From JAAZKI01 sp012799905 (GTDB lineage Bacteria; Verrucomicrobiota; Lentisphaeria; Oligosphaerales; Oligosphaeraceae), in contig JBMNFR010000009.1 of the NCBI GenBank assembly GCA_050949415.1, positions 868,001 through 932,000 on the forward strand: a stretch of DNA of 64,000 nucleotides, read 5' to 3'. Under the pieces are notes generated by a model. It saw only the letters and a list, made by a program, of their open reading frames with translations. It searched no databases and was not told the origin of the DNA. The position numbers and the translations under genes were made by a program. This document shows positions 26,183 to 35,479 of this stretch, in pieces; position 1 is the first letter of the stretch; each line of letters opens with the position of its first letter.

Positions 26183-26246
26183 AGGATTTTTGGATTGAAT
26201 TCCAAAAATCCTGATGTATTTTAGGATTGAATTCCAAAAATCCTGA
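26183..26246 (+). repeat. 12-bp-stem hairpin and tandem 23-bp repeat before the ATPase gene
   Basis: AGGATTTTTGGA (26183-26194) pairs perfectly with TCCAAAAATCCT (26201-26212) across a six-base loop. A 23-bp segment of it (26192-26214) is repeated exactly at 26224-26246. The second copy ends 10 bp before the ATPase start and abuts its Shine-Dalgarno GAGG. It could act as a terminator for upstream transcription, an RNA-level control of the ATPase, or an operator. Confidence 0.6.
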
Positions 26247-26256
26247 GGTAAAGTCC

Positions 26257-27396
26257 ATGAAATACATCCATCGAACCTTGGAATCCGAGCTTGAGCGCCG
26301 TCTTTTTACCGGCAAGGCGCTGATTTTATACGGCCCGCGCCAGTGCGGCAAGACTACTTTGGTCAAGCATCTAACCGCAAAATACGGTGACGCCGTCCTC
26401 TGGTTGAATGGTGACAGCCCAGCTACGCGCCATGCGCTGCACGAAATCACGACTGCGAGATGGAAGCTCCTGCTTGGCAACTGCAAAATCATGGTGCTGG
26501 ACGAAGCGCAACGCATCGACAATGTTGGTCTGGCCCTGAAGCTCCTTACGGATGAGTTGTCTGATATTCAGGTCATCGCCACGGGTTCTTCTGCCTTTGA
26601 GTTGATGAACCGTACCGCCGAGCCACTGACCGGCCGAAAGTTCGAATACCGCTTATTTCCGTTCTCGTTCGGAGAGTTATGCGAAGAGCATGGTCTTTTT
26701 GCAGAAAGCCAAAAACGCGAGAAACGCCTTCTCTTCGGAAGTTATCCCGATGTCGTGGCCCATCCGGGCGATGAACAGCAACGCCTTAGTGAACTGGTCG
26801 GAAGCTACCTGTTTAAAGATATTTACGCCTTGAACGGCTTGAACCGTGCCAGTGTTTTTGACAAACTGGTCCGTGCCCTGGCCATGCAAATTGGCTCCGA
26901 GGTCAACTACAATGAACTGGCAGGGCTGACAGGAGCCGACAACAAAACCGTGGAGCGCTACCTGGACCTGCTGACAAAATGCTATGTCATCTTCCCGCTA
27001 GGGGCGTACAGCAATAATCTTCGCAACGAAATCAAGAAGGGATTCAAAATCTTCTTCTGTGATCTTGGTATCCGCAACGCGATCATCAACAACTTTGCGC
27101 CACTGGATTCCCGGCACGATGCAGGAGGAATGTGGGAAAATTATCTGATTCTGGAACGAATGAAGAAAAATTTAAATCAGCCCTTTCCGCCGCGTTCTTT
27201 CTTCTGGCGAACGATGGCTCCGCAAAGCCACGAAATCGACTACCTTGAGGAAGCGCAAGGCCAACTCCGAGCTTGGGGAATCAAGTCAAATCCCCTTGCC
27301 AAGGAGAAAATTCCGCTGACCTTTCGAAAAGCATATCCAGCGGCTCGAACTGGCATCGTGACCCCGAATAACTATGCCGAATTCCTGCTGGATTGA
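26257..27396 (+). CDS. AAA+ ATPase with DUF4143 domain
   Basis: 379 residues from the ATG at 26257 (GAGG eight bases upstream). The Walker A is LYGPRQCGKTTL near residue 28 and the Walker B is KIMVLDEAQRI near 86. SensorI-like VIATGSSAFELMNR follows, and the C-terminal half is the DUF4143 nuclease-like/wHTH fold (WENYLILERMKKN, HEIDYLEE). Members are common, laterally transferred, and of uncertain function, often grouped with toxin or mobile genes. Its base composition looks more AT-rich than the neighbouring operons, and hairpin repeats flank it, so recent acquisition is plausible. Confidence 0.85.
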   Translation: MKYIHRTLESELERRLFTGKALILYGPRQCGKTTLVKHLTAKYGDAVLWLNGDSPATRHALHEITTARWKLLLGNCKIMVLDEAQRIDNVGLALKLLTDELSDIQVIATGSSAFELMNRTAEPLTGRKFEYRLFPFSFGELCEEHGLFAESQKREKRLLFGSYPDVVAHPGDEQQRLSELVGSYLFKDIYALNGLNRASVFDKLVRALAMQIGSEVNYNELAGLTGADNKTVERYLDLLTKCYVIFPLGAYSNNLRNEIKKGFKIFFCDLGIRNAIINNFAPLDSRHDAGGMWENYLILERMKKNLNQPFPPRSFFWRTMAPQSHEIDYLEEAQGQLRAWGIKSNPLAKEKIPLTFRKAYPAARTGIVTPNNYAEFLLD

Positions 27397-27643
27397 GTTT
27401 GGCCAGCTACCTCGCCTGCGTCGACATCCTCGTCGGATTTGCCTTCCTGGCGTTTGAGGTTAATGGAATACGTTCCCAGTTTCCTCACGGCTCCCTACGA
27501 ATTTGCATTGTCCTGAGGTGCCAAAGACGGGTTGAAGATATATTGTATGCCTTTTGCCCGGGGAGCGGCTGCCAGGCCCTGACCACGACATCCTCCCCGG
27601 CGCTCGATATTTTTTTCTTCCGCCCCCCTTCCGAACGCTTCCC

Positions 27644-29041
27644 ATGCGCCTCTTTCTGCAAAAACTCAAACGCCGCCACTGCGACGGCCCTGGCGGCATC
27701 TCTGCTTTGCTGCCGATTGCCATTCCGATGATTGTGTCAAGCGTCTTTGACACATTGATGACCTTCATTGACCGCCTGTTCATGGCCCATGTCGGCAAGG
27801 AGCACATGGCCGCCTGCATGAGCGGCGGCATTGCCTCCTGGCTGTGCCTGACCTTGTTCGCGGGGCTGATCGGCTATTCCTCCACGCTCGTCGCGCATCA
27901 CTATGGCGCCAAGCGATATGAAGAATGCCCCAAGGTCGTCTTCCAAGGCATCATCCTCGCTTTTGTCAGCTACCCGCTGGCTTTGGCGGCGTCCTATTTT
28001 GTGGCCAAGACCTTTGAGCTGGCCGGCCACGACCCCATCCAGATCGAACTGGAGCGCAGGTACTTCTGGTACATGGCCTTCGGCGGCATCCTCTCCCTGC
28101 TCCGGTCTGCCTTTGCCGCCTTTTTCGCCGGCACCGGCAAAACCAAAGTGATCATGCGCGCCAACGCCGTCGCCATTGTCGTCAATGTGGTTGCCAACTA
28201 CGTCTTAATCTTCGGCAAATTCGGTTTTCCCGCCCTAGGGATTGACGGCGCTGCCATTGGCACGCTTCTTTCGAGCGCCTGCATGACCGGCATCATCGGC
28301 GCGTCATTCTGGCGCCATACCCGCCAGAAGCCCTTCCGATCCAAGCATTTCGCCCGCCTAGACCCCTACAACCTCAAGGCCCTGATCCGTTTCGGCGCCC
28401 CTAACGGCCTCGGAGGGTTGCTTAGCTCGTGGTCCTTCACCGCCATCAACTCTGCCATGCACAGCTATGGCGCTGACGCGGCGGCCGCCACCACCATCGT
28501 GTTCAGCTGGGACATGGTGATGTTCGTCCCCCTCATCGGCCTGCAAGTCGGCGTCAGCACCTTAGTTGGGCAGAATCTCGGCGCTGGCGACATTCCGGCT
28601 GCGGAGCGTTCCGCCTATTCCGGCTTCAAGCTGACCTTATGGTATTCAGCGCTGGGCGTTTTCCTTTTCTGCGTCTTTCCTCACCTGCTGGTCGGCGTGT
28701 TCACGCCCGACATCCCTGGCGTCGACTACCGGGCTGCTCGCGAGCTGGCCATCCCCATGCTCCGAATCGCCTCCCTGTACCTGGCGGTCGACGGTGTCGT
28801 GCTCATCGCCGCTGGCGCCCTGCGCAGCGCTGGCGACACCCTGGCGGTCATGCTGATCACCTTCATCATCGACTTGACTTCCGCTGTCCTGGCCATAGTC
28901 AGCGCCTACTATTTCAAGTGGCCGCCCATAACTGCATGGATCGTGCTGGTGCTTTCCTTCATGCTCGGAGGCATCGTCCTTTGCGTTCGCTTCAAGCAAG
29001 GAAAATGGAAACAAATCCGCATGCTGGAACCAGCTGCCTGA
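27644..29041 (+). CDS. MATE-family multidrug/metabolite efflux transporter
   Basis: 465 residues with about twelve transmembrane helices, the normal MATE size. The ATG at 27644 begins a short basic cytosolic tail before LLPIAIPMIVSSVFDTLMTF. The family is recognisable from VGKEHMAACMSGG, ANAVAIVVNVVANYVLIF (helix 5/6), GAPNGLGGLLSSWSF and VGQNLGAGD. It exports cationic drugs or metabolites with Na+ or H+ antiport. No Shine-Dalgarno is visible before this ATG. An upstream in-frame start at 27554 would add a non-hydrophobic, low-confidence extension. Confidence 0.85.
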   Translation: MRLFLQKLKRRHCDGPGGISALLPIAIPMIVSSVFDTLMTFIDRLFMAHVGKEHMAACMSGGIASWLCLTLFAGLIGYSSTLVAHHYGAKRYEECPKVVFQGIILAFVSYPLALAASYFVAKTFELAGHDPIQIELERRYFWYMAFGGILSLLRSAFAAFFAGTGKTKVIMRANAVAIVVNVVANYVLIFGKFGFPALGIDGAAIGTLLSSACMTGIIGASFWRHTRQKPFRSKHFARLDPYNLKALIRFGAPNGLGGLLSSWSFTAINSAMHSYGADAAAATTIVFSWDMVMFVPLIGLQVGVSTLVGQNLGAGDIPAAERSAYSGFKLTLWYSALGVFLFCVFPHLLVGVFTPDIPGVDYRAARELAIPMLRIASLYLAVDGVVLIAAGALRSAGDTLAVMLITFIIDLTSAVLAIVSAYYFKWPPITAWIVLVLSFMLGGIVLCVRFKQGKWKQIRMLEPAA

Positions 29042-29061
29042 GCAGGATTCGCTGCCGCCGG

Positions 29062-30348
29062 TTACAGTCCATAAGCAGCCGCGCCCGTCCATTTTCCTTG
29101 AACGAAAACGCCGACGACTTTGCCGCGGCAAGCCCAGCCATCATACGGGCAATTATGCGAACGGGACGCGAATTCAGCCACTTTCAGGCGATGCGGCGCG
29201 TCCAGGTCAAGAACCGTGACATCAGCGGCAGCGCCGATGGTCATGGCGCCGACCGGCAGTCCCAGCAGTTCCCGCGGCCCCTGGGTAAACAGCGACACCA
29301 GGCGGCTGAGGCTAAGGAAGCCGGTGTGGTACAACCCGGTCAGGCACAGCGGCACTGCCGCTTCCAGGCCGATGATGCCAAACGGCGCTTCCAGCCAACC
29401 AGCGGCCTTTTCCGCCGCAGTATGCGGCGCATGGTCAGTCGCAATGCAGGTAATCGTTCCATCCAGCACTCCGGCCAAGAGCGCCTGGCGGTCGCCTTCT
29501 TCGCGCAGTGGCGGCGCCATCTTAGCGTTGACGCCATACACTTCGGCGGCGGCATCAGTCAGAAACAAGTGATGCGGCGTCACTTCTCCGCTGACGGGCA
29601 GTCCTTCCCGGCGGGCTGTGCGCAGCTCTTGCACGGCGCCGGCGGTGCTGAGATGCTGCAAATGCACCCGGCAGCCGGTTTCCCGCGCCAGGGCGATGTC
29701 ACGGGTGACAATCGTCTCCTCGGCCGCGCGCGGCTGTCCCGGCAATTGCATCAGAGCGGCCGTAGCGCCTGCGTGCATGACGCCGGGTTTGGATAAGCTG
29801 CTATCCTCGCAATGGTCGACCACCGGCAATCGCAGAGCCGCGGCGGCCTGCATGACGGCCCGCATGACCTCGCTGTCTTGCGGCGTGCTGCCATCGTCCG
29901 TCAAAGCCGGCGCTCCGGCGGCCTGCATGGCGGCATAATCTGCCAACTCTTTCCCGGCTCGCTCCAACGTCAGGGCGCCGGCCTGCAAGACATGCACTGC
30001 GCCTCGGTCAGCAGCGGCTTGCTGCACGGCCTGCACCCTCTCCGCCGTGTCAATCGCAGGCGCTGTGTTCGGCATTGCCAGAACCGTCGTGAAACCGCCG
30101 GCTGCTGCTGCACGCGTCGCGCTGCCGATGTCCTCCTTATGCGTCTGCCCTGGCTCCCGCAAATGCACGTGCAAATCAATGAAGCCCGGCGCCAGCACCA
30201 GCCCGCGCAAATCGACTCGACGCGGCGACTTCAAGGACTCCGGGGCCGCAAATCGGCCGTCGCTAATCCCCACCTCGCGAATCTCGTCCACTCCGTTGAC
30301 CGGATCAACCACTCGCGCTCCGCACAATACCATGTCTTGCTGCATCAT
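29062..30348 (-). CDS. pyrC: Dihydroorotase
   Basis: 428 residues, class I dihydroorotase of pyrimidine synthesis (carbamoyl-aspartate to dihydroorotate). Metal ligands are visible: HVH in DLHVHLREPGQTHKED, the DDGSTPQD loop, DHCEDSSL, and a catalytic Asp in TDHAPHTAAEK. The start MMQQDMVLCGARVVDP gives the normal N-terminal beta-sandwich. It stands convergent to the MATE gene (20 bp apart), with no other pyr gene nearby. Confidence 0.95.
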   Translation of the reverse strand: MMQQDMVLCGARVVDPVNGVDEIREVGISDGRFAAPESLKSPRRVDLRGLVLAPGFIDLHVHLREPGQTHKEDIGSATRAAAAGGFTTVLAMPNTAPAIDTAERVQAVQQAAADRGAVHVLQAGALTLERAGKELADYAAMQAAGAPALTDDGSTPQDSEVMRAVMQAAAALRLPVVDHCEDSSLSKPGVMHAGATAALMQLPGQPRAAEETIVTRDIALARETGCRVHLQHLSTAGAVQELRTARREGLPVSGEVTPHHLFLTDAAAEVYGVNAKMAPPLREEGDRQALLAGVLDGTITCIATDHAPHTAAEKAAGWLEAPFGIIGLEAAVPLCLTGLYHTGFLSLSRLVSLFTQGPRELLGLPVGAMTIGAAADVTVLDLDAPHRLKVAEFASRSHNCPYDGWACRGKVVGVFVQGKWTGAAAYGL

Positions 30349-31009
30349 TCCCGCCTTTGTCTGCTTTCTTTTTCACGCCTTTGAACCGGCACACGTGTCT
30401 TTCCCTGCAATGTAAGCCATCATTCCAAATCCGAAAAGCGCCCGGGCACGAAAATCATCGTTCAGGGGTAAAATGTGATGAGCGCTTTTTAGGGACGAGG
30501 GGCGAGGGGCGAGAGTGAGTTTGGACTACACTGGCCGCCATGTCCACACCGTCCACATCTTTTTGCGCCATAGGCGCTTAACCATGCTTAACCCCAGACT
30601 TTAGCCTGGGGGGGGGGAGGCATACCCCAAAACTGGTGCCTTGTAGGGGCGCTACAGAAGACTGGCCCATTACAACTTTAGACTACTTACACCAGCTTTC
30701 GTGCCCGCTCCGCATGGCAAAATTACGGTCGCGGAATTATACTATGTAGCAAAAGGGCGACATAACGCCACGATGGCCACGTCCAGGCAGAACGCCTCGC
30801 GGCCAGCCGTCATCCGCCGACCTGCCAGCGGGCAATCCACTTGGCAGGCTTAAGGCAGCGTTCCAAGCCTCTTCAACCATCGGCGCCGGCAGTTTGCCGG
30901 CACTAAAACATTTCTGAAGCCGAACCCTCTCTTGCTTGCAGAACCCCCTTCCAAGTGGAACGCCCCGACTGTGGAACTGGCGCACTGAAACTAAAGAAAA
31001 AACACAAAT
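30349..31009. repeat. Intergenic region with dispersed element, copy A
   Basis: No gene is visible; the minus-strand reading frame at 30737-31033 has no coding character. The stretch at about 30490-30673 is copy A of a dispersed element. In order it holds GGGGCGA heptamers, GTTTGGACTACACTGGCC, GTCCAC repeats, GGCGCTTAACCATG, a CCCCAGAC-TTTA-GCCTGGGG hairpin, AACTGGTGCC, GGGGCGCTACAGAAGACTGG and CCATTAC. It lies about 340 bp before the histidine kinase gene. A long-range GCGC pair around 30440-30490 (AAAAGCGC, GAGCGCTTTTT) may form a stem. Confidence 0.7.
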
Positions 31010-33883
31010 ATGATCACACCGCGATCCCGGCAAAAAAATCTTCCGGGGCTATTGAGCCGACGCCAAGACATTCTGAAGCGGCGGCTCTGCTATGGCATCC
31101 TACTCGTACTCATCCTCATCCCCTGCCTGCTCCATGTCGTCTGGGTCGCGCGCGAAAGCGACAGCGAGCGCCGCAATGAACTGCTGCAAAAAACACGGCT
31201 CCTGGCCTCCGCGATCAACCCCGCCGCTATCAAGTCGCTCAAAGGCACAGAAGAGGACTTGCTGAACCCGGAATACCATCGCCTAAAACTTAATTTCGAT
31301 ATCATCCGGCAGGCTTATCCCAACCTGCGTTTCCTTTATCTGGTCGGAAAACGCAACCAGGATGAAATTTTCTTTTTTCTGGACAATGTGCCGAGAGACT
31401 CCCCGGACGGCCTATCTCTAGGGGAAGTCTACCACGAAGCGTCTCCGGCCTTTCGCCGGGCTGTGTGTGAGGCGACTGAGCTGGTGGAAGGGCCGGCCAG
31501 GGACCGATGGGGAGTGTGGGTTTCGGTGCTGGTGCCAATCATCGACCCGCAGACTAACACCACCGTAGCCAGTTTCGGGGTCAATGTAGGCGCCTTTGAG
31601 TGGAAAGCCAAGACCGCCCTGAGCGTACTGCCTGGAATCTTCGTAACCGCCATAATGATTGCCCTCTGCTACGGCTTTTATCGCCTGGCTCAGTATCAGC
31701 ACGCCAACGGCGGCCGGCTGAACGGCTGGCGCCGAGCTTTGGAACCCACCCTGGCGGCAATCATCGGCATTCTCCTGACGGCGTTCATTGCCTGGCACTT
31801 CCTCGCCATGGAGCAAGAACAGCGCCAGCTGGTCTTTGCGCAATTGGCCGAAAGCCAGACCTCCATGATCGCCAAAAAACTCAGTCACGGTGACTTCACG
31901 GAACTGGAAAGCCTGGCCAATCTCTTCGCAGCCTCTGACGAAGTGACCTACGACGAATTCAAAACCTTTACCACACACCTAACCCAAAAAGCCATGGTCC
32001 ATCGCTGGGCCTGGATTGAACCGGTCCAGGCAGCAGAACGGACGGACTTCGAACAACGCCAACGGATGGCTGGACAAAGCGACTTTTCCATCCGAGACCC
32101 CGCTCCCGACGGCAAAACCGTGCTGGCCGATGAGCGAGACGTCTATTTCCCGATCGTCTACAGCGTCTCCCCCAATGACCCGGAAGAGCCGCTCGGCCTT
32201 GATGTCGGCCAAGAGCCGCTCCGCCGAGAAGCCCTGAATGAAGCCGTCCGCTCCCGCCTGGAGATCGCCACTCGACCAATCACCCAAATTTTTCAACCCG
32301 AGCCCAACCGGAAAATCGTCGTCTTCCACCCTGTTTTCCACCCGAACGACCCTGCTTCGCTATGGGGTTTCACCATGGCCTCCATCAGCTTGCAATCCCT
32401 GCTGGGGCCCCAGCATCTTTCCCACGACCTGCTCCACTTGTCTTTCAGTTTTCTGGATGATCGACAGCCGCCGGAATTGCTGTTCGACACTGCGCCAGAC
32501 CAGGCTGACGAGCCGCCTTTCCGCCTGCAACGGCCCCTCTTCGCCTTCGGCAAGGTCTTCCTCGTGTCCGCCCAGCCCAGCGAACTTTTTCTCGCCAGCC
32601 ACCCCCACTGGAAATTTGTCTACGCCCTGCTGGCTGGGCTAATTCTGACCATCGCCGTCAGCACCATGGTCTGCATTCTGAGCAAGAGGCGCCAAGAGTT
32701 GGAACGCCTGGTCGAGGAAAGAACCTCTCATCTGAAAACCAGCCAGAACACCGCCGAAGCCGCCAACCGCGCCAAAAGCGAATTCCTCAGCAACATGAGC
32801 CATGAAATCCGCACCCCCATCAACGGCATCATCGGCTTTGTCGATATCCTCAAAGACACCCGCCTTGACCATGAACAGCGCGAATTCCTCGACATCATCC
32901 AGTCCAGCAGCAAACACCTGCTCCTGCAAGTGAACGAAATCCTCAATTTCGCCAGAATGGAAGCCGGCAAGCTGGAACTGCAAGAAGAGGACTTCAACCT
33001 GCGGGAAATGCTGGAGGAATTGGCCGGCTACATGTCGCTGGCGGCTTTTTCACGTGGGCTGGAGCTGGTCTGCCGAGTGCCGTGCGACCTGCCCGTATAT
33101 CTCCATGGCGACGCCTTCCACCTCCAGCAGGTGCTCTCCAACCTGCTCGGCAATGCGATTAAATTCACTGACCGCGGCGAAGTCACGGTCTCCGTCAGTC
33201 GAGTGACGGAAGACGACCAGTCCATCACCCTGGACTTCGCGGTGCGGGATACCGGCATAGGCATCAGCCCGAGCCAGCAAAAACACATTTTCGATCAATT
33301 CTTCCAGGCCGATTCATCCTCCCGACGTCGGTATGGTGGCACTGGCCTGGGCTTGCCGCTGGCCCAGAAGCTGGTTCAACTCCTGGGCGGTGAAATCGCC
33401 GTCGACAGCGAACCGGGCGCCGGGTCAGTGTTCCATTTCGCCGTCCCGCTGCGCAAGTTGCCAGCGCCGACGGAGACTCCTCCGACAGTGGCTGTCCCGG
33501 ATTGTTCTGTGCTGGTCATAGACAGCAATGCAACCGTCCGCCTTGACTTAGTGGAGCGTTTGCAGTGCCTTGGCTTGAACGTCACCGGCGTCGCTGATCT
33601 GGAGGCCGCCCGGCAATGGCTGACCTCGACTCAGCCACCCGGTCAAGCCTGTCGGCTGGTCATCATCAGTCTCACTCTCCCCGGGCTCGACGAGCAGACC
33701 TGGCTTTCCCTGAGCAATGCCCCGGACGCCGAAAACGTGTCTTGGCTCGGCCTGGCTATACCCGGGATGGACACCCCAACTGACCCGGTCATCCAGCAGC
33801 AGCTGGCCGGCATCATCAACAAGCCGGTACGCAGCAAGGAACTGCGCCAGGCAGTCATGGCCATCATCTGCGGGCGACACTAA
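31010..33883 (+). CDS. Hybrid sensor histidine kinase with CHASE domain and degenerate receiver
   Basis: 957 residues. Helix 1 (~27-46) is followed by a first extracytoplasmic sensor (~50-195). Helices near 205-225 and 245-265 follow, then a CHASE sensor (~270-530) and a helix near 545-565. The HisKA box is FLSNMSHEIRTPINGIIGF (His near residue 597). The ATPase has LLGNAIKFT, DTGIGIS and GTGLGLPLA. The following receiver-like domain (~840-957) has ISLTLPG where the phospho-acceptor Asp should be, so it cannot be phosphorylated at that site. An intact receiver continues just downstream in another frame. The likely signal is a small molecule; no target gene is evident. The ATG has only a weak purine-rich site upstream. 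Confidence 0.85.
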   Translation: MITPRSRQKNLPGLLSRRQDILKRRLCYGILLVLILIPCLLHVVWVARESDSERRNELLQKTRLLASAINPAAIKSLKGTEEDLLNPEYHRLKLNFDIIRQAYPNLRFLYLVGKRNQDEIFFFLDNVPRDSPDGLSLGEVYHEASPAFRRAVCEATELVEGPARDRWGVWVSVLVPIIDPQTNTTVASFGVNVGAFEWKAKTALSVLPGIFVTAIMIALCYGFYRLAQYQHANGGRLNGWRRALEPTLAAIIGILLTAFIAWHFLAMEQEQRQLVFAQLAESQTSMIAKKLSHGDFTELESLANLFAASDEVTYDEFKTFTTHLTQKAMVHRWAWIEPVQAAERTDFEQRQRMAGQSDFSIRDPAPDGKTVLADERDVYFPIVYSVSPNDPEEPLGLDVGQEPLRREALNEAVRSRLEIATRPITQIFQPEPNRKIVVFHPVFHPNDPASLWGFTMASISLQSLLGPQHLSHDLLHLSFSFLDDRQPPELLFDTAPDQADEPPFRLQRPLFAFGKVFLVSAQPSELFLASHPHWKFVYALLAGLILTIAVSTMVCILSKRRQELERLVEERTSHLKTSQNTAEAANRAKSEFLSNMSHEIRTPINGIIGFVDILKDTRLDHEQREFLDIIQSSSKHLLLQVNEILNFARMEAGKLELQEEDFNLREMLEELAGYMSLAAFSRGLELVCRVPCDLPVYLHGDAFHLQQVLSNLLGNAIKFTDRGEVTVSVSRVTEDDQSITLDFAVRDTGIGISPSQQKHIFDQFFQADSSSRRRYGGTGLGLPLAQKLVQLLGGEIAVDSEPGAGSVFHFAVPLRKLPAPTETPPTVAVPDCSVLVIDSNATVRLDLVERLQCLGLNVTGVADLEAARQWLTSTQPPGQACRLVIISLTLPGLDEQTWLSLSNAPDAENVSWLGLAIPGMDTPTDPVIQQQLAGIINKPVRSKELRQAVMAIICGRH

Positions 33884-33932
33884 GCCAACTGCCGACGCGT
33901 CATCGCCGCCCGACGAGGAGACCGCCGACACG

Positions 33933-34319
33933 GTGACGCCACCGATATCATCTCTGCCGATTCTGCTCGCAGAGGACAATCCCGTCAACCAGAAAGTCAC
34001 CTTGGCCATGCTCAACAAACTGGGCTACACCGCTGACATCGCCAGCAATGGCTTTGAAGTGCTCGAAATGCTAGCCAACAAATCCTACCGACTCATCTTC
34101 ATGGACATCCAAATGCCGGAAATGGACGGCTTAGAGGTGACCCGGATGATCCGAAACCCATACACCAATGTTCTCAACCACGACACGCCTATTATCGCGG
34201 TAACGGCACACGCCGTCGATGGCTACGAGGATTATTGCCGCCAAGCCGGCATGAATGGATACTTGCCCAAACCCATCACCATGAAACAACTGCGCGACGT
34301 GCTGCAGCGATGGTTGTAG
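33933..34319 (+). CDS. Intact response-regulator receiver domain, out of frame with the kinase
   Basis: About 128 residues if translated from a GTG at 33933 (AGGAG eleven bases upstream). All receiver landmarks are present: LAEDNPVNQ (acidic pocket), LIFMDIQMPEMDG (phospho-Asp), TAHAV (Thr) and LPKPI (Lys). Hybrid kinases of this kind often carry this domain at the C-terminus, and the linker codons before the GTG (from about 33884) also look coding in this frame. A one-base indel near 33865-33890 in an originally two-receiver kinase is therefore as likely as a separate single-domain regulator. Confidence 0.7.
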   Translation: MTPPISSLPILLAEDNPVNQKVTLAMLNKLGYTADIASNGFEVLEMLANKSYRLIFMDIQMPEMDGLEVTRMIRNPYTNVLNHDTPIIAVTAHAVDGYEDYCRQAGMNGYLPKPITMKQLRDVLQRWL

Positions 34320-34390
34320 CGGTCAGGGCTGCCTACTGCTGTTTGCACGCCCGCGCCAGCAGAAACAAGGGGTCCAGGTCAGGTCAGCGC

Positions 34391-35452
34391 TCACAGGCTT
34401 GCGCCGGCTCGGTATTGCAGCCAGGCGTCCGCCAAAACCAGCGCGGTCATGGCCTCGATCACCGGCACGATTCGGGGCACAATGCAGGGATCATGTCGAC
34501 CCTGGACAACAACCGTGGCCGGACTCCCCTCAGTGTCAATCGTCTGCTGCGGTTGAGCAATGGAAGCAGTCGGTTTGACGGCCACCCGAAACTGCAACGG
34601 CGCGCCCGTGCTAATCCCGCCCAGAACGCCGCCGGCGCGGTTCGACGCAAACTGGCCCTCTGCCAGCATCGGGTCATTATGCACCGAGCCAAGCATGCGC
34701 GCCGCCGTAAAGCCGCTGCCAAACTCAATGCCTTTGACGCTGCCCAGGGACATTACTGCCTTGGCAATGTCCGCATCGAGCTTGTCAAACACCGGCTCGC
34801 CCAGCCCGACCGGCAGGCCGACGGCTTCACAGGCAACGATGCCGCCAACGCTGTCGCCCCGGGCTGCTGCGGCTTTGATCGCGTCCGCCATGGCAACGGC
34901 CTTGTGCGCATCAGGACAGCGCACCGGGTTCTTTTCGACCTCGTCCCAGGCGAATGTCTCGGCCCCGATTCCGGCGATTTCCACGACGCCGGCACGCACG
35001 GTGATGCCGACCTGACGCAACAGTAGCTTGGCCACAGCGCCGGCCGCCACCCGGGCGACCGTCTCACGACCTGAGGCACGCCCGCCGCCGCGCCAGTCCC
35101 GCCGGCCATATTTCCGCTCATACGTATAATCCGCGTGGCCTGGACGGAACAGCCCGGCCAACTCCGTGTAGTCAGCGCTGCGCTGGTTCGTGTTGCGGAT
35201 CAACAGCGCAATCGGCGCGCCGGTAGTCACGCCTTCAAACACGCCCGAAAGAATCTCGCACTCATCCTGCTCCTGCCGCGCAGTGACTAACGTCGACTGG
35301 CCCGGACGACGACGCGCCAGCTCCTGCATAATCGCATCCACGCTGAGAGCCAACCCGGCCGGAACACCGTCCAGTACGCATCCTAAAGCCGGACCATGCG
35401 ACTCGCCAAACGTGGCAACGCGAAATAAACGACCAAAAAAATTTCCAGACAT
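34391..35452 (-). CDS. aroC: Chorismate synthase
   Basis: 353 residues, normal length. It converts EPSP to chorismate using reduced FMN. The family signatures are clear: FRVATFGESHGPALGCVLDG at the N-terminus, RRPGQSTLVTARQEQDECEI, GRASGRETVARVAAGAVAK, and HDPCIVPRIVPVIEAM at the C-terminus. It is separated from aroK, in the same orientation, by the ~1.45-kb repeat array, and may therefore have lost or kept co-transcription with the main operon. Confidence 0.97.
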   Translation of the reverse strand: MSGNFFGRLFRVATFGESHGPALGCVLDGVPAGLALSVDAIMQELARRRPGQSTLVTARQEQDECEILSGVFEGVTTGAPIALLIRNTNQRSADYTELAGLFRPGHADYTYERKYGRRDWRGGGRASGRETVARVAAGAVAKLLLRQVGITVRAGVVEIAGIGAETFAWDEVEKNPVRCPDAHKAVAMADAIKAAAARGDSVGGIVACEAVGLPVGLGEPVFDKLDADIAKAVMSLGSVKGIEFGSGFTAARMLGSVHNDPMLAEGQFASNRAGGVLGGISTGAPLQFRVAVKPTASIAQPQQTIDTEGSPATVVVQGRHDPCIVPRIVPVIEAMTALVLADAWLQYRAGASL

Positions 35453-35479
35453 ATTTTTCTCTCGTTATTGGTTAAGTGC

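Noticed and set aside
30737..31033. Minus-strand frame of 98 codons before the histidine kinase
   Set aside because: No ribosome site or domain, overlaps the kinase start, and base pattern does not favour this frame.
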